Part shown: positions 16,971-25,258 of the stretch, piece by piece
Layout: each line of letters opens with the position of its first letter
Position numbering within the stretch: position 1 is the stretch's first letter
NCBI RefSeq assembly: GCF_000147815.2
Contig: NC_015957.1
Coordinates: 5,332,001-5,396,000, forward strand
Reading direction: 5' to 3'
DNA: 64,000 bases
Source: Streptomyces violaceusniger Tu 4113
GTDB taxonomy: Bacteria; Actinomycetota; Actinomycetes; Streptomycetales; Streptomycetaceae
The notes under the pieces: generated by a model
Databases searched by the model: none
Told to the model about the DNA's origin: nothing
What the model saw: the letters and a program-made list of their open reading frames with translations, nothing else
Made by a program: the position numbers and the translations under genes

Positions 16971-16987
16971 GAAACCCTTTCTGAAAG
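16971..16987. promoter_or_regulatory. LacI-type composite operator, copy 2
   Basis: GAAACCCTTTCTGAAAG fits the same GAAA-N3-TTTC-N-GAAA pattern as the site at 14610 and includes a perfect odd palindrome CTTTC-T-GAAAG at 16977-16987. It sits 26-42 bp upstream of the dehydrogenase start, a position suited to repression. Confidence 0.65.
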
Positions 16988-17294
16988 CGCATTCCACCGT
17001 AGATCCGTGCCCGCGTGTCGGTCAATCTTGGGCGGGCAGCTACGCCGCCTTGTCCACGCGCCGACTCCTCTTGAACTGCCGGCCCGCCCCATACCCTCAC
17101 GCCCACCGCCGCCCCGGCCGTCCGACTCGGCCGTCCGACTCGGCCCGCGCCCTCTTCGACCTGCGTAATCAGCGCATTTCAGTGCGCCGGCCCGCCCTCG
17201 AACCAAGGACCGCCCGCTTCTCACAGGTTCCCGGAAAGTTGACCGGAAGCCTTGACGTCGCCGACTCACGGCTGGATGCTCTGGGCCGTCGTTC

Positions 17295-17312
17295 GTAGAA
17301 ATCGTTTGCTAC
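17295..17312. promoter_or_regulatory. LacI-type operator, copy 3
   Basis: GTAGAAATCGTTTGCTAC is an 18-bp near-palindrome and shares the 13-mer GTAGAAATCGTTT exactly with the site at 14607-14619. It precedes the GH28-like/lyase transcription unit on the plus strand. Confidence 0.6.
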
Positions 17313-17379
17313 CCAAACATCTGGATGGACGAGCCCTCCCCCGGTCTTGCGCCGCTCCCTGAACGAAGGTGAGACACCC

Positions 17380-17560
17380 ATGCGCGCCCACACCGGTATC
17401 CCTCGCAGCCGCCGCAAGTTCCCCGCGCTGTCGGCTGACGGGGCCGCAGCGGGGGCTGCGGCCCTGAGCGGTTGCGCGGTGCAGGTGTCCACAGGGCGTC
17501 GGTGGGCCCGGCGAAACCGTCACGCTGATGGCCGAGCCCGACGACCTCGCTCGCCCTCTG
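17380..17560 (+). pseudogene. remnant of a binding-protein lipoprotein gene
   Basis: ATG 17380 with GAAGGTGAG upstream begins MRAHTGIPRSRRKF and leads through an Ala/Gly-rich segment to a lipobox-like ALSGC. After VQVSTG the frame breaks. One base over, the sequence continues as GVGGPGETVTLMAEPDD, which looks like the post-lipobox linker and first strand of a solute-binding protein, and then coding character is lost. It appears to be the frameshifted 5' end of a second binding protein, left just in front of the GH28-like gene. Recognition is from layout, not from a specific family match. Confidence 0.4.
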
Positions 17561-17632
17561 AACCCGTCCTGCTCCACCTGCCGGCCGTGGTGCCGCCACC
17601 ACCTCTTGCCCTTTCTCGGATCGGAGTTCCGC

Positions 17633-19162
17633 ATGAACACGCCCCAGTCCCGCCGTGCCGTCCTCCAAGCGGCCGGCGCCACCGCCCTCGCGGCGGGGCT
17701 CACCCAGCTCACTGCCACAGCGGCCGGGGCGCAGGAACCCGCGGGCGGCCGGGCCCGGCTGGTCACCTATCCCGTACCGGCCGGAGCCCCGGTCAAAACG
17801 GACAGTTTTGCTGTCAAGGTACGTACTGCCAGAGGCAGTTGGCAGACCCTCGGCGTCTACCGGCCCACCCTCGCCGAGATCAACCCCACCACCGGCAGCA
17901 AGAAGCAGTTCAACTCCTCCCTCGCCTGCTTCGACTTCTCGGGCGAGGTGGAGGTCGAGGTGACGTACATCAAGGGCGGTGTGAAGCCGGTGCGGGTGCG
18001 GCCGGACTCCTACGGCATCGAGCCGGAGGTCCGCGGCGACACGCTGCGGTTCACGCTGGACAGACCGCGCAAGGTCGTCATCCAGGTCAACGACGACCTC
18101 TTCGACTGCCTCCATCTGTTCGCCCGCGAGATCGAGCGGCGCCGGCCGAAGGAGCACGACCCCGACGTGCTCTACTTCGGCCCCGGCGTACACACCACTG
18201 CCGACGGCTACCTCGACGTACCCTCCGGCAAGACGGTCTACGTGCACGGCGGCGCGGTCCTCAAGGCGACAGTCCGTTTCAAGGACGTACGGGACGCCGG
18301 ACTCGCCGGCCGCGGGGTGCTCGCCGGGACCACCGCGGGCGGGGTACTCGTGGAGGGGTCGAGCGGCATCTCCGTCGGCGGCGTCACCATGCTCAACCCG
18401 AACGGCTATGCCGTCCAGGTCGGCCAGTCCTCCGACGTCTCCATCAAGGACATGGCGGCCTTCAGCTCCAAGGGCTGGGGCGACGGTATCGACGTCTTCT
18501 CCAGCACCGACGTCACGATCGACGGCGTCTTCATGCGTAACTCCGACGACTGCATCGCCATCTACGCCCACCGCTGGGAGTACTACGGCGACACCAAGAA
18601 CATCACCGTGCGCGACTCCACCCTCTGGGCGGACGTCGCCCACCCCGTCAACGTGGGCACACATGGCAACACCGACAATCCCGAGGTCGTGGAGAACCTC
18701 GTCTTCGAGAATCTCGACATCTGCGACCACCGCGAGCCCCAGATGGGCTACCAGGGCTGTATCGCCCTCAACGCCGGTGACAGCAACCTGATCAGGAACG
18801 TGCGGGTCGACAGCGTCCGGGTCGAGGACTTCCGCTGGGGCCAGCTCATCCACATGCGGGTCATGTACAACAGGAAGTACAACACCTCCGTCGGCCGCGG
18901 CATCGAGAACGTGTACGTCAAGGACGTCTCCTACAGCGGCAAGCCGCTCGCGACCTGCATGGTGCTGGGCTACGACGCCGACCACCCGGTCAAGGACGTC
19001 ACGTTCGAGAATCTTGTCGTGAACGGCACGGTCATCGCGGACTCGATGAAGAAGCCGAGCTGGTATCTCACCACCGACTTCGTCCCGATGCACGCCAACG
19101 AGCACGTGACGAACCTGCGGTTCCTCACCACCGCCGAGGCCGAGGCGGCCACCGCGTCATGA
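17633..19162 (+). CDS. secreted GH28-like polysaccharidase (right-handed beta-helix)
   Basis: 509 residues from ATG 17633 (GGAG 8 nt upstream). A twin-arginine signal QSRRAVLQAAGATALAAG precedes a likely cleavage after TAAGA near residue 34. The middle is a parallel beta-helix with repeats such as GISVGGVTMLNPNGY and NITVRDSTLWADV. The GH28 catalytic region is suggested by NSDDCIAIYAHR near residue 302 (paired aspartates) and VGTHGNTDN near 341 (histidine), although the classical RIK motif is not obvious. The enzyme probably hydrolyses pectic or related polysaccharide outside the cell. Its stop overlaps the start of the next gene (ATGA). Confidence 0.78.
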   Translation: MNTPQSRRAVLQAAGATALAAGLTQLTATAAGAQEPAGGRARLVTYPVPAGAPVKTDSFAVKVRTARGSWQTLGVYRPTLAEINPTTGSKKQFNSSLACFDFSGEVEVEVTYIKGGVKPVRVRPDSYGIEPEVRGDTLRFTLDRPRKVVIQVNDDLFDCLHLFAREIERRRPKEHDPDVLYFGPGVHTTADGYLDVPSGKTVYVHGGAVLKATVRFKDVRDAGLAGRGVLAGTTAGGVLVEGSSGISVGGVTMLNPNGYAVQVGQSSDVSIKDMAAFSSKGWGDGIDVFSSTDVTIDGVFMRNSDDCIAIYAHRWEYYGDTKNITVRDSTLWADVAHPVNVGTHGNTDNPEVVENLVFENLDICDHREPQMGYQGCIALNAGDSNLIRNVRVDSVRVEDFRWGQLIHMRVMYNRKYNTSVGRGIENVYVKDVSYSGKPLATCMVLGYDADHPVKDVTFENLVVNGTVIADSMKKPSWYLTTDFVPMHANEHVTNLRFLTTAEAEAATAS

Positions 19163-22100
19163 CCGCACCTGCCCCCAGCCGCCGAGGATTCCTCGGCGGC
19201 ACGGCGGCCCTGCTGCTGGCGTCGGGAGCGAGCGGACTGCTCGCGCCCGGCTCAGCCCGGGCCGCCGGCGACAAGACGGGGTCCCGCTCCTTCACGCACC
19301 CCGGACTCCTGCACACCGCGGCCGACCTCGCCCGCATGAAGGCTGCAGTCGCCGCCGAGGAGCCGCCCGTCCACGACGGCTACCTGTCCTTCGCGGCCCA
19401 CTCACGCTCCCAGGCGACGTACGCCGTCCGCAACACCGGCCAGATCACCACCTGGGGCCGCGGCCCCGGCAACCACATGAGCGAGGCCGTCGCCGACTCG
19501 GCCGCCGCCTACCAGAACGCCCTGATGTGGTGCGTGACCGGCGACCGCGCCCACGCCGACAAAGCTCGCGACATCCTCAACGTCTGGTCCGCCTCGCTGA
19601 CCGGCATCACCGGTGCGGACGGTCCACTCGGCGCGGGGCTCCAGGGGTTCAAGTTCGTCAACGCCGCCGAGCTTCTGCGCTACAGCGACTACGAAGGCTG
19701 GACGAACGCGGACATCGCACGCTGCGAGGAGTCCTTTCTCACCGTCTGGTATCCGGCGGTCTCCGGCTACTCGCTGTACGCCAACGGCAACTGGGACCTC
19801 ACCTCCGTCCAGACCATCGCCGCCATCGGCGTGTTCTGCGAGGAACGCACCCTCTTCGAGGACGCCCTGCGCTTCACGGCGGTCGGCGCGGGCAACGGCA
19901 GCGTCGCACACCGCATCGTCACTGACGTCGGCCAGGGCCAGGAGAGCGGCCGCGATCAGGGCCACGAACAGCTCGCGGCCGGTCTCCTCGCCGACACCGC
20001 CCAGGTCGCCTGGAACCAGGGCGTCGATCTGTGGGGATTCGACGGGAACCGCATCCTGGCGAACTTCGAGTACGCCGCGCGCTACAACCTCGGCGGCGAC
20101 GTACCGTTCGTGCCCGACCTGGACCGCACCGGCAAGTACCTCAAGACGGCCGTCTCCGACAAGCAGCGTGGCACCCTCCCGCCTATCTACGAGATGGCGT
20201 ACGCGCACTACGCGGGTGTCCACGGTCTCCAGGCTCCGTACACCAGGGACGCCGTCTTCCGCGGCACCGGCGGGGCCCGCGTGGTGGAGGGCAGCAACGA
20301 CGACCTGCCGGGCTTCGGCACCTTCACCTACGCCGACACCACGGCGCCGGAGGCGACGGTGCCATCCGTCCCGGCCACGGTCACCGCGGTCGGCGACAAC
20401 CATGCCGTCACCGTCTCCTGGCTGGCGTCCGCATGGGCGACCAGCTACACCGTTCACCGCGCCACCCGGCCCGAGGGACCGTACACACCGCTCACCTCCA
20501 GCGTCGAGTCCGTCGGGTACATCGACCGGGAGGTGCACCGGGGCCGCACCTATCACTACCGCGTCAGCGCGGCCAACTCCACGGGTCGCAGCGACACCTC
20601 GGCCGAAGCCACCGCGGTCGCGGGGCTTCCCGGGCCCTGGAGGTCCCAGGACGTGGGGGACGTACGCATCCCCGGCGCGGCGGTCTTCGACGGCGAGCGC
20701 TTCGTTCTGGAGGCGAGCGGCACGTCCGACACCGGTCAGCTGGTTTACCTGCCTCTGCGCGGCGACGGCACCGTCACCGCGCGGATCGTGTTTCCGCTCA
20801 GCTCCCAGTACGCCAAAATCGGGGTAACCCTCCGCGACTCCCCCGACGCGGATGCCGCGCACGCCGCCATGGTGATCCAGGGGTTGCCGCTGCATACCTG
20901 GAGCGGTGTGTGGACGGTACGCCCGTCGACCGGGGCGGAGGTGTCGGCCTCGGGCGGCACTCCGGTGCCGCCCTCACAGCAGCAGGCGATCACCACCGCG
21001 GCGTCGTTCCCGATCTCCGATCTCGGTGCCCTGCCCGAGTCCGCGACCCCGCTGGAAGCCCCGTACGTCGAGGGCGCGGGCGACGGCTACCGACTGCGGG
21101 CACCGTACTGGGTAAGCGTCACCCGCAAGGGCCGGCGCTGCACCGGGGCGATCTCCCCGGACGGCATCCGCTGGACCGAGGTCGGCTCCAGCGAGGTGCG
21201 GCTGAGCGACACCGTGTACGCGGGGCTCGTCCTCACCTCGTGTCTGGGCGTCGAGGAGGAGTACGCGGAGACCGGCACCGGCGCCTTCGACAACGTCCGC
21301 GTGACCTCCGGGTCCGGTGCCGTGTGGGCCGTGCCGCGCCCCATCCGGGCCGCCGCCGACCTGCGTGCGGTCACCGGCGCCGACGCGATCGAGCTGTCCT
21401 GGACAGACTTGGACCTCTCTGCACGGTATACAGTGCTGCGCGCCGAGACCGCCCACGGCCCCTACCGCACACTCGCCACCGACGTCGGTTCCGTCGGCTT
21501 CGGCACGCGCGTCCGGTACACCGATGCCACGGGCAAGCCCGGCCGGACCTACCACTACACCGTCGCGAAGACCAACAGCAGCGGAAGCGGCCCCCGCGCG
21601 AAGCCCGCGAGCGCCACCATGCCGAGACCCCACAAACCGGAACTCACCGCCGACGGGGCCGCGTTCGCCAACCGAGGTGAGCCTTTCCGGCTGCTTCTGG
21701 ACGCCTCCCACGAACCCGTGCGCTATACCGCCCACGGCCTGCCCAAGGGCCTGACGACCGACTTTCGCACCGGGCTCGTTCATGGAACGCCAAGACAGAC
21801 GGGGGAGTTCACCGTCACCACCACCGCGGGCAACGCGGCGGGCACCGCGCGCGGCTCTCTGAAGCTCACCGTCGGCACTCCCCCGCCCAAGCCGTGGACC
21901 TACGGCGACCTCGGCGACGTGATCCAGGCCCCGCGCGCCTACGGCACGTTCGGAGTGGTGTCGATCCGTACACCCGGCAGCACGGCGTACGACGGCGGAA
22001 CGTTCGCCGTGCGCGGTTCGGGCACCGACCTCAACGTCAACGGTCAGGGCATGACCGGGCAGTTCGTCCGCCGGCCCGTTACCGGCGACTGCGAGGTGAC

Positions 22101-22491
22101 CGCACGGCTCCTCTCCCGCACCGGAGCCCCCGCCGACCATGTGGGCCTGCTGATGGCCAAGTCCCTGAACCCCTTCGACCAGGCGGCGGGCGCCATCGTC
22201 TCCGGTGGGACCGAGGCGCGGCTCATGCTCCGAACAAAGGTGGCCGGCGTCTCTGCCTTCTCCGGCTCCGCTCCCGTCACCACCCCCTGTCACCTGCGGC
22301 TGAAGCGCACCGGGACCGCCTTCACCGCATACGCCTCCACCGATGACGGCGTCAGCTGGACCTCCCTCGCCTCTGGCGACATCCCCGGCTTCGGCGACGC
22401 CCCCTACTACGTGGGCCTCGTGGTCTGCTCCCGCGACCCCCTGACCCGCAGCACCTCCGAGTTCGACGAGGTGAGCACCACCCAGAGCTGA
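19159..22491 (+). CDS. secreted multidomain alginate-lyase-family protein with Fn3 and lectin-like modules
   Basis: 1110 residues. Twin-arginine signal PSRRGFLGGTAALLLASG, cleavage probably after ARA near 36. Residues about 45-385 form an alginate-lyase-family alpha-barrel: FTHPGLLHTAADLARMK, QNALMWCVTGD, YANGNWDLTSVQ and QESGRDQGHEQ, the last with the usual active-site His/Arg region. Then follow an Fn3 module (about 395-490, TYHYRVSAANSTGRSD), a lectin-like domain (about 497-715), a second Fn3 (about 725-820, TYHYTVAKTNSSGSG), a putative-Ig-like segment (about 825-910) and a second lectin-like domain (about 915-1110). The modules probably bind polysaccharide. Translation is coupled to the GH28-like gene by an ATGA overlap. 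Confidence 0.82.
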   Translation: MTAPAPSRRGFLGGTAALLLASGASGLLAPGSARAAGDKTGSRSFTHPGLLHTAADLARMKAAVAAEEPPVHDGYLSFAAHSRSQATYAVRNTGQITTWGRGPGNHMSEAVADSAAAYQNALMWCVTGDRAHADKARDILNVWSASLTGITGADGPLGAGLQGFKFVNAAELLRYSDYEGWTNADIARCEESFLTVWYPAVSGYSLYANGNWDLTSVQTIAAIGVFCEERTLFEDALRFTAVGAGNGSVAHRIVTDVGQGQESGRDQGHEQLAAGLLADTAQVAWNQGVDLWGFDGNRILANFEYAARYNLGGDVPFVPDLDRTGKYLKTAVSDKQRGTLPPIYEMAYAHYAGVHGLQAPYTRDAVFRGTGGARVVEGSNDDLPGFGTFTYADTTAPEATVPSVPATVTAVGDNHAVTVSWLASAWATSYTVHRATRPEGPYTPLTSSVESVGYIDREVHRGRTYHYRVSAANSTGRSDTSAEATAVAGLPGPWRSQDVGDVRIPGAAVFDGERFVLEASGTSDTGQLVYLPLRGDGTVTARIVFPLSSQYAKIGVTLRDSPDADAAHAAMVIQGLPLHTWSGVWTVRPSTGAEVSASGGTPVPPSQQQAITTAASFPISDLGALPESATPLEAPYVEGAGDGYRLRAPYWVSVTRKGRRCTGAISPDGIRWTEVGSSEVRLSDTVYAGLVLTSCLGVEEEYAETGTGAFDNVRVTSGSGAVWAVPRPIRAAADLRAVTGADAIELSWTDLDLSARYTVLRAETAHGPYRTLATDVGSVGFGTRVRYTDATGKPGRTYHYTVAKTNSSGSGPRAKPASATMPRPHKPELTADGAAFANRGEPFRLLLDASHEPVRYTAHGLPKGLTTDFRTGLVHGTPRQTGEFTVTTTAGNAAGTARGSLKLTVGTPPPKPWTYGDLGDVIQAPRAYGTFGVVSIRTPGSTAYDGGTFAVRGSGTDLNVNGQGMTGQFVRRPVTGDCEVTARLLSRTGAPADHVGLLMAKSLNPFDQAAGAIVSGGTEARLMLRTKVAGVSAFSGSAPVTTPCHLRLKRTGTAFTAYASTDDGVSWTSLASGDIPGFGDAPYYVGLVVCSRDPLTRSTSEFDEVSTTQS

Positions 22492-22520
22492 TCCCCCCAC
22501 ACCGATTGGAGAAGCACAGC

Positions 22521-23768
22521 ATGAGCCGTACTTCCTCCCACAGGCAAGACCGAAGCGGTGTGCTCAGCCGCCGGGGTCTGCTGAAGGCGGGCGGTGGCCT
22601 CACCGCCGCCGTGGCGCTGGGCTCCACGTTCGCCGCTGTCAGCGCGAACGGAGCCCCCGCGGCCTTCACCCACCCGGGCATGCTGCACAACGCGGGTGAC
22701 ATCAACCGCGCCAAGGTCAGGGTCGCCGCGGGCACGGACCCCTGGCTGTCCGGCTGGAACAGGCTGACCGCCAACTCCCACTCCCAGCCGACCTGGACGC
22801 CCAGGGCAACGGCAACGATCATCCGCGGAGGCACCGGGCAGAACTACAGCCTCCTCTACAACGACATCGCAGCCGCCTACCAGAACGCACTGCGCTGGCG
22901 GGTTGGCGGCACCGAGGCGAACGCTCAGTGCGCCGCCAACATCCTCAACGCCTGGTCGTCGACCCTCAGGACCGTCACCGGCAACGCGGACCGGTTCCTC
23001 GCGGCCGGCCTCTACGGCTGGCAGTTCGCCAACGCGGCGGAACTCATGCGGGGCTACCCCGCGTTCGACCTCGGCCGCTTCCAGGAGATGATGGCCAACA
23101 TCTTCTATCCGCTCAACAACCAGTTCCTCAACAACCACAACGACGCCTGCATCACCAACTACTGGGCCAACTGGGACCTGTGCAACATGGCCTCGATCCT
23201 GGCCATCGGGATCCTCAACGAGGACAGCGCCAAGTACGAGCAGGCCGTCACCTACTTCACGTCGGGTGGGGGCAACGGCTCGATCGCGCACGCGGTGCCG
23301 TACCTGTACACCGACTCCGACGGATACGGCCTCGGCCAGTGGCAGGAGTCCGGACGCGACCAGGGCCACACCCTGATGGGCATGGGTCAGATGGGCGCGT
23401 TCTGCGAGATGGCCTGGAACCAGGGCGAAGACCTGTACTCCTACGACAACCGCCGCTTCATGAAGGCCGCCCAGTACGTCGCCAAGTACAACCTGGGCAA
23501 CGACGTGCCCTTCACCACCTATACCTGGGGCACCGGGCAGAACTGCTCCCAGTCCGCACAGACAGTCATCTCCTCCGCGTCCCGCGGCCAGGCACGCCCG
23601 GTGTGGGCCATGCTCCACTACCACTACAACCGGCGCGTCAACCTGGACGACAAGTACATCTCGCAGATGTGCTTCTCAGTCGCTCCGGAGGGAGGAGGAG
23701 GTGACTACGGCACTGACAGCGGCGGCTACGACCAGCTCGGTTTCGGCACGCTGATGTACGCCAAGTAG
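22521..23768 (+). CDS. secreted alginate-lyase-family protein (single domain)
   Basis: 415 residues from ATG 22521 with GGAG 8 nt upstream; a TTG at 22506 lies over that Shine-Dalgarno. Twin-arginine signal VLSRRGLLKAGGGL, cleavage near residue 45. The catalytic domain is a shorter paralogue of the preceding gene's first domain: FTHPGMLHNAGDINRAK, YQNALRWRVGGTEA, NYWANWDLCNMAS, QWQESGRDQGHTL and MAWNQGEDLYSYDNRRF. It lacks Fn3 and lectin modules. Both lyase genes are in the same orientation with a 29-bp gap, suggesting tandem duplication followed by module gain or loss. Actual substrate may be a uronate polymer other than alginate. Confidence 0.85.
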   Translation: MSRTSSHRQDRSGVLSRRGLLKAGGGLTAAVALGSTFAAVSANGAPAAFTHPGMLHNAGDINRAKVRVAAGTDPWLSGWNRLTANSHSQPTWTPRATATIIRGGTGQNYSLLYNDIAAAYQNALRWRVGGTEANAQCAANILNAWSSTLRTVTGNADRFLAAGLYGWQFANAAELMRGYPAFDLGRFQEMMANIFYPLNNQFLNNHNDACITNYWANWDLCNMASILAIGILNEDSAKYEQAVTYFTSGGGNGSIAHAVPYLYTDSDGYGLGQWQESGRDQGHTLMGMGQMGAFCEMAWNQGEDLYSYDNRRFMKAAQYVAKYNLGNDVPFTTYTWGTGQNCSQSAQTVISSASRGQARPVWAMLHYHYNRRVNLDDKYISQMCFSVAPEGGGGDYGTDSGGYDQLGFGTLMYAK

Positions 23769-24189
23769 GCGCCGAGGCGAAGGGTGCTGCCTCTCCCCCG
23801 CCAGTTCCGCACCGCATACCCCGCAATCGAATTGCCGACGAAGACGGGCTCGTCGGCGCCATGCACAAGCACGTGCGAGGCGCGGATGCGAGAGCGGAGC
23901 CGATCGTGCGCACAGACCTCGAACGGCAGGCCCGCATGGCCGGGGGTGAACACCGGTACGCGTACTCGGCGTCGGCAACACACCGCTGTAGCGGGGGCCT
24001 TGTCCCGGGCCCCCGCTACAGCGGGCTGGGCGGCATCACGGCAGGCCATGCGCAACGACGACACCCGTTTCACCGTCAACCGGGCTCAGTTCGACAACTC
24101 CGAGGAGACCCGCGAAAAGATCCGCGACCGCGTCCCGGCGGTCCGCAAGATCGAGCACACCATCGAATACCTGGGTTCTCAGCAAACAC
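23769..24189. other. gene-poor convergent gap with a possible remnant ORF
   Basis: Contains a strong hairpin (23984-24023). Behind it a plus-strand frame from ATG 24048 reads MRNDDTRFTVNRAQFDNSEE and ends at 24221, running into the 3' end of the VOC gene. It has a more polar, protein-like composition than random frames but no start signal and no family I recognise, so it may be a remnant. Confidence 0.35.
23984..24023. terminator. strong hairpin terminator, 16-bp perfect stem
   Basis: CGCTGTAGCGGGGGCC at 23984-23999 pairs perfectly with 24008-24023 across an 8-nt loop. It lies 215 bp behind the lyase gene on the plus strand and before the convergent VOC gene. There is no U-tract, as is usual in actinomycetes; it could serve both strands. 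Confidence 0.7.
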
Positions 24190-24630
24190 TCAGCGCAGTT
24201 GCTCGGCCAGTCCGACGATGATGCCCTCCGGGCCGCGGAGGTAGCAGAGCAGATAGCTGTCCTCGAACCGGGCGATCTCGCCGACGAGTTCGGCGCCGTG
24301 AGAGCGCAGGCGGGCAACGGTGTCCTCGATGTCGTCGACGGCAAACATGACGCGGTGCGTGCCCAGAGTGTTGTGCGGCCGGTTGCGCGGCCCGGCGCTG
24401 ATCACCGCGGGGCTGCGGTACTTCGCCAGCTCGAGCCGGCTGTGACCGTCCGGGGTCCGGACCATCGCGATGTCACAGCGGACGCCGTCGAGTCCGGTGC
24501 ACTGGTCGGCGAAGAGGCCCTCGACCTCCGCCCTGCCCTCCAGCTCCATACCGAGTTCCACGAAGAACGCGACAGCGGCATCCATGTCCTCGACGACGAT
24601 GCCGACGTTGTCCATCCGCTGAATCGCCAT
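24190..24630 (-). CDS. VOC-family (glyoxalase/dioxygenase fold) protein
   Basis: 146 residues from ATG 24630, with GGAG 9 nt upstream. Two beta-alpha-beta-beta-beta modules are visible: MDNVGIVVEDMDAAVAFFVE in the first and HRVMFAVDDIEDTVARLRSH in the second, ending GPEGIIVGLAEQL. Possible metal ligands are a Glu in SRLELAKY and a Glu in the last GPEGI. The fold covers glyoxalases, extradiol dioxygenases and resistance proteins; the length and GPEGIIVGLAE ending are common in actinomycete proteins of unknown function. It appears to be a single-gene unit. Confidence 0.85.
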   Translation of the reverse strand: MAIQRMDNVGIVVEDMDAAVAFFVELGMELEGRAEVEGLFADQCTGLDGVRCDIAMVRTPDGHSRLELAKYRSPAVISAGPRNRPHNTLGTHRVMFAVDDIEDTVARLRSHGAELVGEIARFEDSYLLCYLRGPEGIIVGLAEQLR

Positions 24631-24784
24631 GCTGGTTTCTCCCTATTCCTCGTGCGGCCGGTGGTGGCCGCTGATGTCCCTGGGACGGAGCCGGTGGCAC
24701 GTTCTCGACATCCGCAGACCGCCGAACTCCGAAAGAGCTTCCGTCACCGTGACGCTTTCTCGGAACGGTAACTCCCACCCCACT

Positions 24785-25216
24785 TCACGCACCCCCTCTG
24801 ACCTGGCCTTCCGAGGTATTCAAACACTCACTGAGGTTCGACGCGTCGAGGGCGGCGGTGGCTTCCTTCAGGGGCAGTACCGAGAGCATGGCGAGCCCCA
24901 CGCCGCAGGCGTACAGGGGCGATCAGTGGCCCGGTCGCGTGCTCACTCGGTACTCGCGGGCCGGCTCTGACTGCTCCAGGTACACGGCCTCGGACGCGTG
25001 GCGCACGGCGCAGGACGCGACGTGTCCGGCGTGCTCCGCCATCGCCCGCAGACTCCGGTGGACGGTGGGTGTGGTCACCCCTGTGCGGCGCGCGACGGCT
25101 CCCAGCCGATGGGGGCCGCCGGGCTGGACGAGCGCTTCGAGGACCTCCATGGCCTTGTCGACGGGGCCCTTCACGAGTTCCTGGCTGACCGACCGGGTGT
25201 TGACCGCCTCCACCAT
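24785..25216 (-). pseudogene. IclR-family regulator, internally deleted and frameshifted
   Basis: ATG 25216 begins MVEAVNTRSVSQELVKGPVD and continues with an IclR winged helix (LGAVARRTGVTTPTVHRSL). The frame then jumps directly to AGHVASCAVRHASEAVYLEQ, which belongs about 45 residues later in the paralogue at 26513, and stops at 24923. In the next frame the family sequence resumes as LYACGVGLAMLSVLPLKEAT and ends at 24785 without the effector domain's second half. So it has an internal deletion, a frameshift and a 3' truncation. It is divergent from the chimeric lipoprotein gene, the usual place for its dedicated regulator. Confidence 0.8.
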
Positions 25217-25223
25217 GTCGCTT

Positions 25224-25243
25224 GTTGTTCAATGGAACGAATT
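25224..25243. promoter_or_regulatory. IclR-type half-site AATGGAACG between divergent genes
   Basis: TTCAATGGAACGAA spans the divergent promoter gap. AATGGAACG recurs at 26482-26490 in front of the intact IclR gene, and its complement-like form appears at 26452-26462. The shared word suggests both places are bound by an IclR protein. The site covers the ATG at 25232, one reason to prefer GTG 25259 as the start of the lipoprotein gene. Confidence 0.45.
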
Positions 25244-25258
25244 CGTCAGGGGCGCACG

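Larger units (their letters stand above)
16946..17379. other. divergent control region
   Basis: 434 bp between the dehydrogenase gene (minus strand) and the polysaccharidase genes (plus strand). It contains two operator copies, at 16971-16987 and 17295-17312, described separately. No gene is seen. Confidence 0.55.

Noticed and set aside
17309..19105. 598-codon minus-strand open frame
   Set aside because: Shadow of the GH28-like gene; Asp/Val/Gly-rich composition caused by the third-codon GC bias.
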